Shown piece by piece: positions 1-5,658 of a stretch of 8,663 bases of DNA (position 1 is the first letter of the stretch; every line of letters begins with the position of its first letter). This DNA is from Bacillota bacterium. Lineage in GTDB: Bacteria; Bacillota; Clostridia; Lachnospirales; WQUN01. The notes beneath the pieces are model-generated. The model was not told the DNA's origin and searched no databases. It saw only the letters and a list, made by a program, of their open reading frames with translations. The position numbers and the translations under genes were made by a program. The DNA lies in contig WQUN01000248.1 of the NCBI GenBank assembly GCA_009782085.1, positions 1 to 8,663 of the forward strand. The letters are read 5' to 3'.

Positions 1-704
1 GTGTTTTCGAGCGTCGCCTGGATCGTCGCGCTGTCGCCCGGCGTCATCGGCTCTTTGTCGCTTTTGAAGTTGTAGAGGATCACGTTGGTGGTGTACTGGG
101 CGTTGTCTACCTTTATGGTCAGAGTGTCCGTCCCGGTCAGGTTTTCGCTGGCCGCGTTCTTATAGGAGTATGTCAAAGTGACCGGATACGCGCCCGATTT
201 GGCGTCCGCGTCCGGCGCTATCCGCATCGTCATCGTCTTGGAGTTCCCCTCGCCCAGGTTTGGGAAGGAGTTGGACCCGTCCGGGAAGGACAGCGCGAAC
301 GGCGCGTCCCCGCCGGCGGACGCCTGGACGAGGACGCTCCCCGCGTAGGACGTGCCCAGGTTTTTGACGGTTATCTCCACGTTCTGGGCGAGTCTGCCGG
401 TCACAGTGGCGGAGAACGGGGAGATCAGCTTCAGCTTGGGCGCGTAGACGGGGGTCGGCGTAGGCTCCGGCTGCGGCGCGTTGTTCTGCCCGTTGCCGTT
501 GATGATCTGCTGGAGGTCGTATATCTGGTTGCCCAAAGCGTTTAGCTTGGCGTAGATGTCGGCCAGATCGGCGGATGGGGAAGGGGAGGCGGTATCGTCC
601 GCGCTTTCGGCGGCGTAGGCCGCGCCGAAGGGCGAAAACGCGCCGTATACCGGCAGGCACACGGCCAAAGCCAATAACAGGCCCAGCAGCTTAGTTTTTT
701 TCAT
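1..704 (-). CDS. Secreted CARDB / COG1361 (S-layer-like) protein, 3' end beyond the window
   Basis: The gene starts at 704 and stays open to the left edge, giving 234 codons plus two bases, so its C-terminus is missing. Residues 1-31 are a typical signal peptide: a MKKTK charged start, a hydrophobic core (LLGLLLALAVCLPV) and an AYAA-type cleavage site. Residues 46-70 are a short possibly helical segment, followed by a Pro/Thr linker (PQPEPTPTP). From about residue 88 an Ig-like beta domain begins (PKLKLISPFSATVTG, then VEITVKNLGTSYAG), as in CARDB/COG1361 proteins. A second repeat appears to start near residue 208 (NVILYNFKSDKEPMTPGDS). The start is supported by GGAG nine bases upstream, inside the preceding ATPase gene, which it overlaps by 14 bases. 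This suggests translational coupling. In Bacillota such proteins often sit beside MacB-like ABC ATPases and FtsX-type permeases, so an envelope or export role is inferred. The substrate is unknown. Confidence 0.8.
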   Translation of the reverse strand, partial: MKKTKLLGLLLALAVCLPVYGAFSPFGAAYAAESADDTASPSPSADLADIYAKLNALGNQIYDLQQIINGNGQNNAPQPEPTPTPVYAPKLKLISPFSATVTGRLAQNVEITVKNLGTSYAGSVLVQASAGGDAPFALSFPDGSNSFPNLGEGNSKTMTMRIAPDADAKSGAYPVTLTYSYKNAASENLTGTDTLTIKVDNAQYTTNVILYNFKSDKEPMTPGDSATIQATLEN

Positions 705-1491
705 GACTCATTTCTCCATTATCAGTATTTTCGTTCTTTTTCGGCATATCCTCCACCGATTCGATCTTGCCGTCCCGCACGTGGATCACCTGGTCAGCGT
801 AGGAGGATAACTCCATGTTGTGGGTGACTATCACCAGCGTCTGGCTGTTCCGCTTCGCGATGCCGGTGATCAGGTCCATCATGTCTATGGTCGTCTTGGT
901 GTCGAGGTTGCCGGTCGGCTCGTCCGCGAACACCACCTGCGGGTTGTTCACGAAGGCGCGGGCGATGCTGCAGCGCTGCTGCTGGCCGCCGGAGAGCTCC
1001 GCGGGCTTGTGCCGCGCCCTGTCCGCCAGGCCGACGGCTTTCAGCATCTCTTTCGCGGATTTGCTGCGCTTCCGCTTGCGTACATGCCGGAGGATCAGCG
1101 GCAAGGTCACGTTCTCGAGCGCGGTCAGGGTGGAGAGGAGATTGTATGACTGGAACACGAAGCCTATGTATTTTTGCCTGAAAATCGCCAGTTCCTTTTC
1201 GCTCATCCGCTCTATGTGTTTTTTGTTGAAGACTATCTCGCCCCTCGTGGGCTTCTCCAGGCCGGCCATGAGGTTCAGCAAGGTGGATTTTCCTGAGCCG
1301 GACTTCCCCAGCAGGCAGTATATCTTGCCCTTCTCGAAGGTGAGAGAGATATTGTCCAGGGCCACGACCTTTTCGTCGCCCATGCGGTAGATTTTGCGGA
1401 CGTTCCTTAATTCTATGAGAGATTCTATGAACATCGCCTCCCGCATTTGCACGCCGTTTCCGCCGGCGATTTGCCGGCTTAAAGCCGCCAT
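691..1491 (-). CDS. ABC transporter ATP-binding protein, LolD/MacB type
   Basis: This 266-residue protein is a complete ABC nucleotide-binding domain. It has Walker A GKSGSGKST (62-70), Q-loop Gln114 (FVFQSYNLL), signature LSGGQQQR (166-173), Walker B VVFADE (186-191), the D-loop region GNLD (194-197) and H-loop His224 (VTHN). The FADEPTGNLD stretch and overall length fit the LolD/FtsE/MacB family, which pairs with FtsX-type permeases; no permease is in the window. The N-terminus is uncertain. Met1 lies seven bases after the upstream stop but lacks a clear ribosome binding site. Met16 (1444-1446) and Met20 (1432-1434) are closer to where family proteins usually begin (MFIESLIELRNV). GGGAGG precedes Met20 but only two bases away. 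It overlaps the downstream surface-protein gene by 14 bases. Cys174 right after the signature is a mild departure from the usual valine. Confidence 0.93.
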   Translation of the reverse strand: MAALSRQIAGGNGVQMREAMFIESLIELRNVRKIYRMGDEKVVALDNISLTFEKGKIYCLLGKSGSGKSTLLNLMAGLEKPTRGEIVFNKKHIERMSEKELAIFRQKYIGFVFQSYNLLSTLTALENVTLPLILRHVRKRKRSKSAKEMLKAVGLADRARHKPAELSGGQQQRCSIARAFVNNPQVVFADEPTGNLDTKTTIDMMDLITGIAKRNSQTLVIVTHNMELSSYADQVIHVRDGKIESVEDMPKKNENTDNGEMSHEKN

Positions 1492-1498
1492 TGTACGG

Positions 1499-2266
1499 TC
1501 ACTTGCCCAGGAGCCTGCCTAGCTCCTTCTCCGGTTCGTCCGTGAACAGCTCCAGCCCTATATAGCGGTCGTACCCCAAAGCGTCCAGTTCCGCGAAGAT
1601 ATTGCCGTAATCCAGCTCTCCACTGTTGAGCTCATGCCGCCCGGGAACGCCCGCGCAGTGAATGTGCCCGAGCTTGCCGGCGTATTTCGTCAGCCGCGCG
1701 ATGATGTTGCCCTCCATTATCTGCTGGTGATATATGTCGAAGAGCATCTTCACGTTCGGGCTGCCGACCTCGTCCAGTATCTCCGCGGCCTCGTCCGACG
1801 ACCACAGGTAATAACCCGCGTGGTTGACCAGAGTATTCAGCGGCTCCAGCACGAGGGTTATTCCGCTCTCCTCCAGAATGGGAGCGCAGAGCCTCAGCCC
1901 GTCCGCTATGTTTCTATGCTGGATTTCCCGCGGTATTCCGATTATCTCGTCGCCGGTCGTGGCTATAAGGGTTTCGCAGCCGAGGCGCTTTGCCACGGCG
2001 ACGCTTTCCCTCAGGCCGGCCAGGTATTTTTCGCGGGTCGATTCGGCCACGAGCCCCTCCTGCCTCGTGCAGAACGCGCCGTACACGACTCCTAAGTCTT
2101 TCCGGGCCTTTTCCAGCAGGCCGAGGTCCTTGTCCCACCAGGACCAGAATTCCACGGCCCTCGCGCCGTGTTTAACGGCCAGCGCGACGCGGTCGTAGAC
2201 GTTCGCCTCTTTCCACCTCTGTCCCCCCGCCGGGAATAACGCGTCGATGCAGACTGAAAACTTCAT
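1499..2266 (-). CDS. Hydroxypyruvate isomerase-like TIM-barrel protein (AP-endonuclease family 2 fold)
   Basis: This 255-residue protein matches the length and fold pattern of the hydroxypyruvate isomerase/xylose isomerase-like family. Visible landmarks are VLEPLN (Glu141), the following VNHAGYYL, MLFDIYHQQIMEGN (Asp177, His180), HIHCAGVPGRHELNSGELDY (His203) and GLELF (Glu239). By analogy with Hyi enzymes, Glu141, Asp177, His203 and Glu239 would hold the divalent metal, with the two glutamates catalysing aldose-ketose proton transfer. It is predicted to be cytosolic. The true substrate could be hydroxypyruvate, 2-oxo-tetronate or another small sugar, and nearby genes do not decide this. The start is well supported by AAGGAGG seven bases upstream of the ATG at 2264-2266. 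It is the first gene of a tight cluster with the ATPase (7-base gap) and the surface protein, although their functions look unrelated. Confidence 0.85.
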   Translation of the reverse strand: MKFSVCIDALFPAGGQRWKEANVYDRVALAVKHGARAVEFWSWWDKDLGLLEKARKDLGVVYGAFCTRQEGLVAESTREKYLAGLRESVAVAKRLGCETLIATTGDEIIGIPREIQHRNIADGLRLCAPILEESGITLVLEPLNTLVNHAGYYLWSSDEAAEILDEVGSPNVKMLFDIYHQQIMEGNIIARLTKYAGKLGHIHCAGVPGRHELNSGELDYGNIFAELDALGYDRYIGLELFTDEPEKELGRLLGK

Positions 2267-2349
2267 CGGGAGCCCTCCTTATATAATCTTGTATGATAAT
2301 CTGCCTGCCGTATCCATCAGAAAAGCGTCGGAGATGTATCAAACCTGTA

Positions 2350-2418
2350 TCATGAGACGAAAAATCCCTTTAACACCAATATAAACGCAAATTTGCGCAG
2401 GATGTTCCACACTTCCAT
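2350..2418 (-). CDS. Possible small hydrophobic peptide, 22 residues
   Basis: A short open frame in the dnaB-isomerase gap begins MEVWNILRKF and continues with a hydrophobic run (AFILVL) to a FFVS end and a TGA stop. GGGAG lies ten bases before the ATG, an acceptable though long ribosome-binding distance. The composition (Lys/Arg beside a hydrophobic stretch) would suit a small membrane-associated peptide. Part of the frame is a perfect palindrome, CGCAAATTTGCG (2386-2397), so a structural rather than coding role is possible. I do not recognise the peptide. A frame this short can arise by chance; the ribosome binding site is the main reason to list it. Confidence 0.35.
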   Translation of the reverse strand: MEVWNILRKFAFILVLKGFFVS

Positions 2419-2446
2419 CTTACGGCAACTCCCTTTTTTCACTTTT

Positions 2447-2478
2447 CATTGTTCATTGTTAATTGTTATCTGTTATCT
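2447..2478. repeat. Degenerate heptamer array in the dnaB 3' flank
   Basis: On the + strand four consecutive 7-base units read CATTGTT, CATTGTT, AATTGTT and ATCTGTT, followed by a partial ATCT. The first two are identical and the others keep the TGTT end. The array is non-coding, lies between the terminal dnaB hairpin and the candidate small peptide, and contrasts sharply with the GC-rich genes around it. Simple arrays of this kind occur in many bacterial intergenic regions. Their function here is unknown. Confidence 0.7.
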
Positions 2479-2480
2479 CA

Positions 2481-2514
2481 GCTATTCGTAAACGGGTTAC
2501 CGTTTACGAATAGC
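2481..2514. repeat. Perfect 15-bp inverted repeat at the dnaB stop codon
   Basis: The + strand arm GCTATTCGTAAACGG (2481-2495) is exactly complementary to CCGTTTACGAATAGC (2500-2514) around the 4-base loop GTTA. On the minus strand the hairpin encodes the final dnaB residues SYS and the TAA stop (2504-2506). No T-tract follows in either direction, so it is not a standard intrinsic terminator. It could protect the transcript 3' end, act as a factor-dependent terminator, or be the footprint of an inserted element. A further copy of its core CGTAAAC lies at 2528-2534 inside dnaB. Confidence 0.85.
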
Positions 2515-3904
2515 TGTTCGCCGCTCCCGTAAACTTCGTATACCTGTCCAGCCACGTCAGCTCCACCGTTCCGGTCGGGCCGTTCCGTTGCTTGGCTATG
2601 ATCAGCTCCGCCTGATTTTTTTTGTCCTCCTCATGGCTGTAGTAGTAATCCCTGTAGAGGAACGTCACCACGTCCGCGTCCTGCTCGATGGCCCCGGATT
2701 CCCGAAGGTCGGAGAGCATCGGCCGGTGGTCCGTGCGGGCCTCCGGCGCGCGGGAGAGCTGCGCCGCGGTGAACACGGGGCAGTCCAGCTCCTTCGCCAG
2801 GCCTTTCAGGGCCCTCGAGATTTCGGAAATTTCCAGCTGCCGGTTCTCCGATCTGCGGGAGCCGGTCATGAGCTGGATATAGTCGATTATCACCAGCCCG
2901 AGGCCATTTTCGATCTTCATGCGGCGGCACTTCGCGCGGACTTCGGTAACTGATACGCCGGGGGTGTCGTCGAAATAGAGCAGCCCCTGGGAGATCGGGC
3001 CAATGGAGGACGCGATCTTCTCCCAGTCGGCGTCGCTGAGGTCGCCCGTGCGCAGCTTCTGCGCGTCCACGTTGGCGTCCGAGCAGAGTATCCTGTTCAC
3101 GCACTGCTCCTTGGACATTTCCAGCGAAAAATAGGCCACGGGGATCTGCTTTTTAACGGCCACATGAGCCGCCACGTTCAGCAGAAACGCGGACTTGCCC
3201 ATGGACGGCCTCGCGCCCATAAGGATCAGGTCCGAGGGCTGGAGGCCGGCGGTCTTGTTGTCGAAGTCGGTGAAACCGGTTTCGAGCCCGGTGATCCTGC
3301 CCTTCGAGCGGGCCACGGCCTCGATGCGGTCGATGCTGGAGAGCAAAACTTCCTGTATCGGCGTAAAGTCGGAGGTGTTCCGGTTCTGGGCGATGTCGAA
3401 GATGAGCTTTTCGGCGTTGTCGAGTATGATCCCGGCTTCCTCGCGCTGCTCGAAGGCGGCCGCGGATATGGCGCCGGCGGCCTTTATCAGCTTCCTTAGC
3501 ACGGATTTCTCCGCGATTATGCGGGCGTATTCCCCGACGTTCGCCGAGGTGTAAAACCCCGCGGCCAGCGCCGCGATCTTCTCCCGGCCGCCCGCGGCCT
3601 CCAGGAAGCCGAGTTCGGTCAGCTTGTCGCTGAGGGTGATGACGTCCACCGGCACGCCGCGCGAAAAAAGCTCCGTCATGGCTTCGAAAACGCGCTGGTT
3701 GTCGGGCCTGTAGAAGTCGCCGGACTTTAGCGCCTCGTAAGCCTCCGCCACGGCCTCGCGGTCGTATAGCATGGAGCTAAGGACGGCGTTTTCGGCCTCC
3801 GCGTCGAAGGGGGGGAGGAGCTGGTTAAGCGCCAGAGAGCGCTGGGCCGGCGGTTCGCCTGACGGCGCGGAGTCCGCCCAAGCGTCCGGGGGTGTGTCGT
3901 CCAT
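2504..3904 (-). CDS. dnaB: Replicative DNA helicase DnaB
   Basis: This hexameric 5'-3' helicase unwinds DNA at the replication fork and works with primase. From the chosen start it has 466 residues, normal for the family. Residues about 30-130 form the N-terminal DnaB domain (LLPPFDAEAENAVLSSML onward). The C-terminal RecA-like domain carries Walker A GARPSMGKS (230-238), Glu262 in FSLEMS, Walker B LVIIDYIQ (337-344, Asp341), the conserved LSDLRESGAIEQDADVV segment (398-413) and the AKQRNGPTG motif (437-445) with the likely arginine finger. A frame also opens at 3913, but the ATG at 3902-3904 (MDDTPPDAW) is preferred because AGGA lies eight bases before it. That site sits in the last codons of the upstream RAYT gene, implying coupling. 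The last three residues and the stop lie in a perfect hairpin. Finding hisC and a transposase upstream rather than rplI is unusual for Bacillota. Confidence 0.96.
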   Translation of the reverse strand: MDDTPPDAWADSAPSGEPPAQRSLALNQLLPPFDAEAENAVLSSMLYDREAVAEAYEALKSGDFYRPDNQRVFEAMTELFSRGVPVDVITLSDKLTELGFLEAAGGREKIAALAAGFYTSANVGEYARIIAEKSVLRKLIKAAGAISAAAFEQREEAGIILDNAEKLIFDIAQNRNTSDFTPIQEVLLSSIDRIEAVARSKGRITGLETGFTDFDNKTAGLQPSDLILMGARPSMGKSAFLLNVAAHVAVKKQIPVAYFSLEMSKEQCVNRILCSDANVDAQKLRTGDLSDADWEKIASSIGPISQGLLYFDDTPGVSVTEVRAKCRRMKIENGLGLVIIDYIQLMTGSRRSENRQLEISEISRALKGLAKELDCPVFTAAQLSRAPEARTDHRPMLSDLRESGAIEQDADVVTFLYRDYYYSHEEDKKNQAELIIAKQRNGPTGTVELTWLDRYTKFTGAANSYS

Positions 3905-3909
3905 GGGGA

Positions 3910-4461
3910 TCATCCTAAAGGTGAATTCGCGATACAGGTATAATACTCATCCTCTGTCCATCGCGCCGGGTTATCATCTGTATATTTCCATATGCGCAAA
4001 TAATCCTCTTCGTTGCGTATGATATGGTCATAATAGGATGTCTGCCACATATCAAATCCATACTCTTTGTTTGTAAGCCTCTTAAACACCCTTATAATAA
4101 GCGGGATTAGTTCCACTGTTCGTTTCGTTACTTTAGGCGACAGGCGCTTTGTAGGGTGCGCCGACCTCGGCGCACTGCTATCAGCCGACGTTACGCACAA
4201 AAGCAAATGGACATGATTTGGCATAATGACATATTTGTCCACGGTTACGTCGTTATAATGAGTTTCGATCGTCTTTATGTATTTGTCCGCAATGATCCCA
4301 AATTCTGAGAGCTGCATATACGGCGCGCCGGGGTCGGCGCGCCCTACTCTGCTTAATGTCTCACTTCTATTTTTTGTGCAAATTGTAATGAAATAAGCGC
4401 CTTCACTAGAATAATCATATTCTTTTAGCCTGAGGTTTTTTCTGGACGGCAGATTATTCAT
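3910..4461 (-). CDS. REP-associated tyrosine transposase (RAYT, Y1/HUH family)
   Basis: This 183-residue single-strand DNA transposase-like protein belongs to the IS200/IS605-related RAYT group, which acts on REP palindromes. Landmarks are the N-terminal GAYFITICTKNR (21-32), the HUH motif MPNHVHLLL (80-88; His83 and His85 bind the metal), and WQTSYYDHIIRNEEDY (139-154) with the likely catalytic tyrosine Tyr143 or Tyr144. No frameshift is seen and the catalytic parts look intact. GGAG nine bases upstream supports the start. The ATG overlaps the hisC end by eight bases, and the TGA overlaps the first possible dnaB ATG, so the gene is fused neatly into the operon. It is visibly AT-richer than its neighbours except for two GC-rich palindromes (4322-4347 and 4151-4176) that encode loop residues 39-47 and 96-104. 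This suggests transfer followed by insertion of its own REP-like elements. Confidence 0.9.
   Translation of the reverse strand: MNNLPSRKNLRLKEYDYSSEGAYFITICTKNRSETLSRVGRADPGAPYMQLSEFGIIADKYIKTIETHYNDVTVDKYVIMPNHVHLLLCVTSADSSAPRSAHPTKRLSPKVTKRTVELIPLIIRVFKRLTNKEYGFDMWQTSYYDHIIRNEEDYLRIWKYTDDNPARWTEDEYYTCIANSPLG
4151..4176 (+). repeat. REP-type palindrome B (GTAG + 9-bp stem) inside the RAYT gene
   Basis: On the + strand, GTAG is followed by arm GGTGCGCCG, loop ACCT and arm CGGCGCACT. Eight Watson-Crick pairs and an outer G-T wobble form the stem. A 5' GTAG tetranucleotide joined to a short GC palindrome is the hallmark of REP elements recognised by RAYT proteins. It lies antisense to the RAYT gene, encoding residues 96-104 just after the HUH motif, where a variable loop is expected. 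It closely resembles palindrome A in the opposite orientation. Confidence 0.75.
4322..4347 (-). repeat. REP-type palindrome A (GTAG + 9-bp stem) inside the RAYT gene
   Basis: On the minus strand, GTAG is followed by arm GGCGCGCCG, loop ACCC and arm CGGCGCGCC, a perfect 9-bp stem. It encodes RAYT residues 39-47 (VGRADPGAP). Compared with palindrome B, the third stem pair changes from C-G to T-A, so pairing is kept although the encoded amino acids differ. The two palindromes face each other with their GTAG ends outermost and 145 bases between them, an arrangement resembling a REP doublet (REPIN). Confidence 0.78.
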
Positions 4462-5557
4462 GGGTTTTCGCTCCGATTTTTCGGTGATGATTTTTGTTCA
4501 CCTCCGGGAATTCTTTGATTGTAGTAACCACCTTCTCCATCTGCTCCTCCGTCCCCACCGTGATCCTCAGATGGTTCCCGATCCTCGGCAGATCCCAGTG
4601 CCTGACGTATATGTCCTTCTCCTTCAAATACAAGAAAATCTCCTTGGCCTTCATCTTTTCGTGCGCCGTGAACACGAAATTCGCCGCCGACGGCAGCGTC
4701 CGGAACCCCAGCTTCGCCATGTCCCCGACAAATTTCTCCCTCGTCAGGGCGATCCTCGCCGCGCAGGCCCTGTAATACGCGTCGTCCGCGAAGGCTGCCG
4801 CAGCGATGCACTGCCCGGCGCGGCTGATGGGGTACGAATTGTAAGAATTCTTCGCCGCGCCGAGGCAGGCGATCAGCTCAGCGCTTCCCAGGGCGCACGC
4901 CAGGCGCATCCCGGCCAGAGAGCGGTACTTCGAGAAGGTGTGCACGATGATCAGGTTATCGTATTCCCGCAGGAGCGGAACGGCGGATATCCCCCCGAAA
5001 TCTATGTACGCCTCGTCGAGCGCGACGATGACGCCGGGGTTTTTGTCCAGTATATAGCGTATCTCGTCCGGGCCGAGGGCCACGCCGGTGGGCGCGTTCG
5101 GGTTGGCTAGGACAACGCCGCCGTTTTCGCGCGAGTAATCCGAAGGATTGATCCTGAAATCCGCGTCCAGCGGCGCGGTTTCAAACGGTACGCCAAAAAA
5201 CCGGCTCCAGACCGGGTAAAACGAGTATGTCACGTCCGGGAATAAGACGGGCTTCCCGGAGTTGAAAAATGTCAGGAAGATCAGCGCCAGGGCGTCGTCT
5301 GAGCCGTTGGCCGGGAAAACCTGATTTTCCGCAAGGCCGTAGAATTTGGCCGCCGCGCGCCGGAAATCCGTGCTTTCCGCGTCCGGGTAGAGCCGGAAAT
5401 CCTCCGGGGCGAGGCTTCTGAACGCCTCTATCACGCCGGGGGAGGGGGGGTAGGGGTTCTCGTTGGTGTTGAGTTTGACGATCCCCGGTCGGTCGGGGCG
5501 CTCGCCGGCGGTGTAGGGGGCGATTTGGCGGATGTTTTTTCGCAAATCCTCATTCAT
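4454..5557 (-). CDS. hisC: Histidinol-phosphate aminotransferase
   Basis: This cytosolic PLP enzyme converts imidazole-acetol phosphate and glutamate to histidinol phosphate in histidine synthesis. The 367 residues show LNTNENPYPPSP near the N-terminus, ANPNAPTG (151-158), LDEAYIDF (180-187), the PLP lysine Lys210 in HTFSKYRSLAGMRLA, and LRITVGTEEQM (330-340) with the carboxylate-binding Arg331. HisC-type enzymes can also act on aromatic or other amino acids, and no other his genes are present, so the pathway role is inferred from family alone. The last 16 or so residues (PEVNKNHHRKIGAKTHE) extend past the usual end into the RAYT start, which overlaps by eight bases. The ribosome binding site before the ATG at 5555-5557 is weak, so coupling to a tiny upstream frame is possible. 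The first gene of the transcript is another aminotransferase, 100 bases upstream. Confidence 0.93.
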   Translation of the reverse strand: MNEDLRKNIRQIAPYTAGERPDRPGIVKLNTNENPYPPSPGVIEAFRSLAPEDFRLYPDAESTDFRRAAAKFYGLAENQVFPANGSDDALALIFLTFFNSGKPVLFPDVTYSFYPVWSRFFGVPFETAPLDADFRINPSDYSRENGGVVLANPNAPTGVALGPDEIRYILDKNPGVIVALDEAYIDFGGISAVPLLREYDNLIIVHTFSKYRSLAGMRLACALGSAELIACLGAAKNSYNSYPISRAGQCIAAAAFADDAYYRACAARIALTREKFVGDMAKLGFRTLPSAANFVFTAHEKMKAKEIFLYLKEKDIYVRHWDLPRIGNHLRITVGTEEQMEKVVTTIKEFPEVNKNHHRKIGAKTHE

Positions 5558-5582
5558 AAAATATGCCTACTTTTTTTCTCAT
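5550..5582 (-). CDS. Possible leader peptide overlapping the hisC start
   Basis: A ten-codon frame (MRKKVGIFYE, then TGA) ends inside the first codons of hisC, overlapping by eight bases. AGGAG lies ten bases before its ATG, a better site than any directly preceding hisC, so translation could re-initiate at hisC. It contains no histidine run, so it is not a classic his attenuator peptide. An in-frame ATG three codons upstream (5589-5591) is too close to AGGAG. This is weak evidence from spacing only. Confidence 0.22.
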   Translation of the reverse strand: MRKKVGIFYE

Positions 5583-5595
5583 TATCGCCATACTC

Positions 5596-5628
5596 CTGAG
5601 TTTATTAGCTGAGTTTATTAGCTAATAA
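5596..5628. repeat. 13-bp tandem duplication with AT palindrome upstream of hisC
   Basis: CTGAGTTTATTAG occurs twice without a gap on the + strand (5596-5608 and 5609-5621) and is followed by CTAATAA. The end forms the palindrome TTATTAGCTAATAA (5615-5628). Because of the duplication, TTATTAG in the minus-strand transcript can pair with either of two CTAATAA copies. The repeat lies in the 100-base gap between the aminotransferase and hisC. Stems are AT-only and probably weak. Confidence 0.75.
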
Positions 5629-5643
5629 GGCAAAAGACTTTGA

Positions 5644-5658
5644 GGCGTCGCGCCCTAC
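5644..5658 (-). repeat. Short GTAG palindrome at the aminotransferase stop codon
   Basis: On the minus strand GTAG is followed by GGCG, loop CGA and CGCC. The first ten bases, GTAGGGCGCG, are identical to those of palindrome A in the RAYT gene. Its G is the last base of the aminotransferase TAG stop. It may be a truncated or diverged REP. With only four stem pairs, chance cannot be excluded. Confidence 0.4.

Noticed and set aside
160..660. Minus-strand open frame of 166 codons overlapping the surface-protein gene
   Set aside because: It is extremely Arg/Gly-rich and out of frame with the coding sequence that has a signal peptide and CARDB-like repeats and runs off the window edge.
2267..2345. 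A separate promoter for the isomerase gene (TATCAT-like -10)
   Set aside because: The -10 resembles the consensus but no acceptable -35 lies 16-18 bases upstream.
2447..2514. CRISPR-like array
   Set aside because: Seven-base units without spacers and no cas genes nearby.
3905..3913. dnaB start at 3913 (MIPMDD)
   Set aside because: The ATG overlaps the RAYT stop and has no properly spaced ribosome binding site. The ATG at 3902-3904 has AGGA eight bases upstream.
5507..5531. GTAGGGGGCG in the 5' part of hisC as a further REP
   Set aside because: No adjoining palindrome, and the bases encode the ordinary HisC N-terminal segment.
5529..5657. T-box or his attenuator before hisC
   Set aside because: The gap is only 100 bases, with no T-box core, no terminator T-tract and no histidine codon run.
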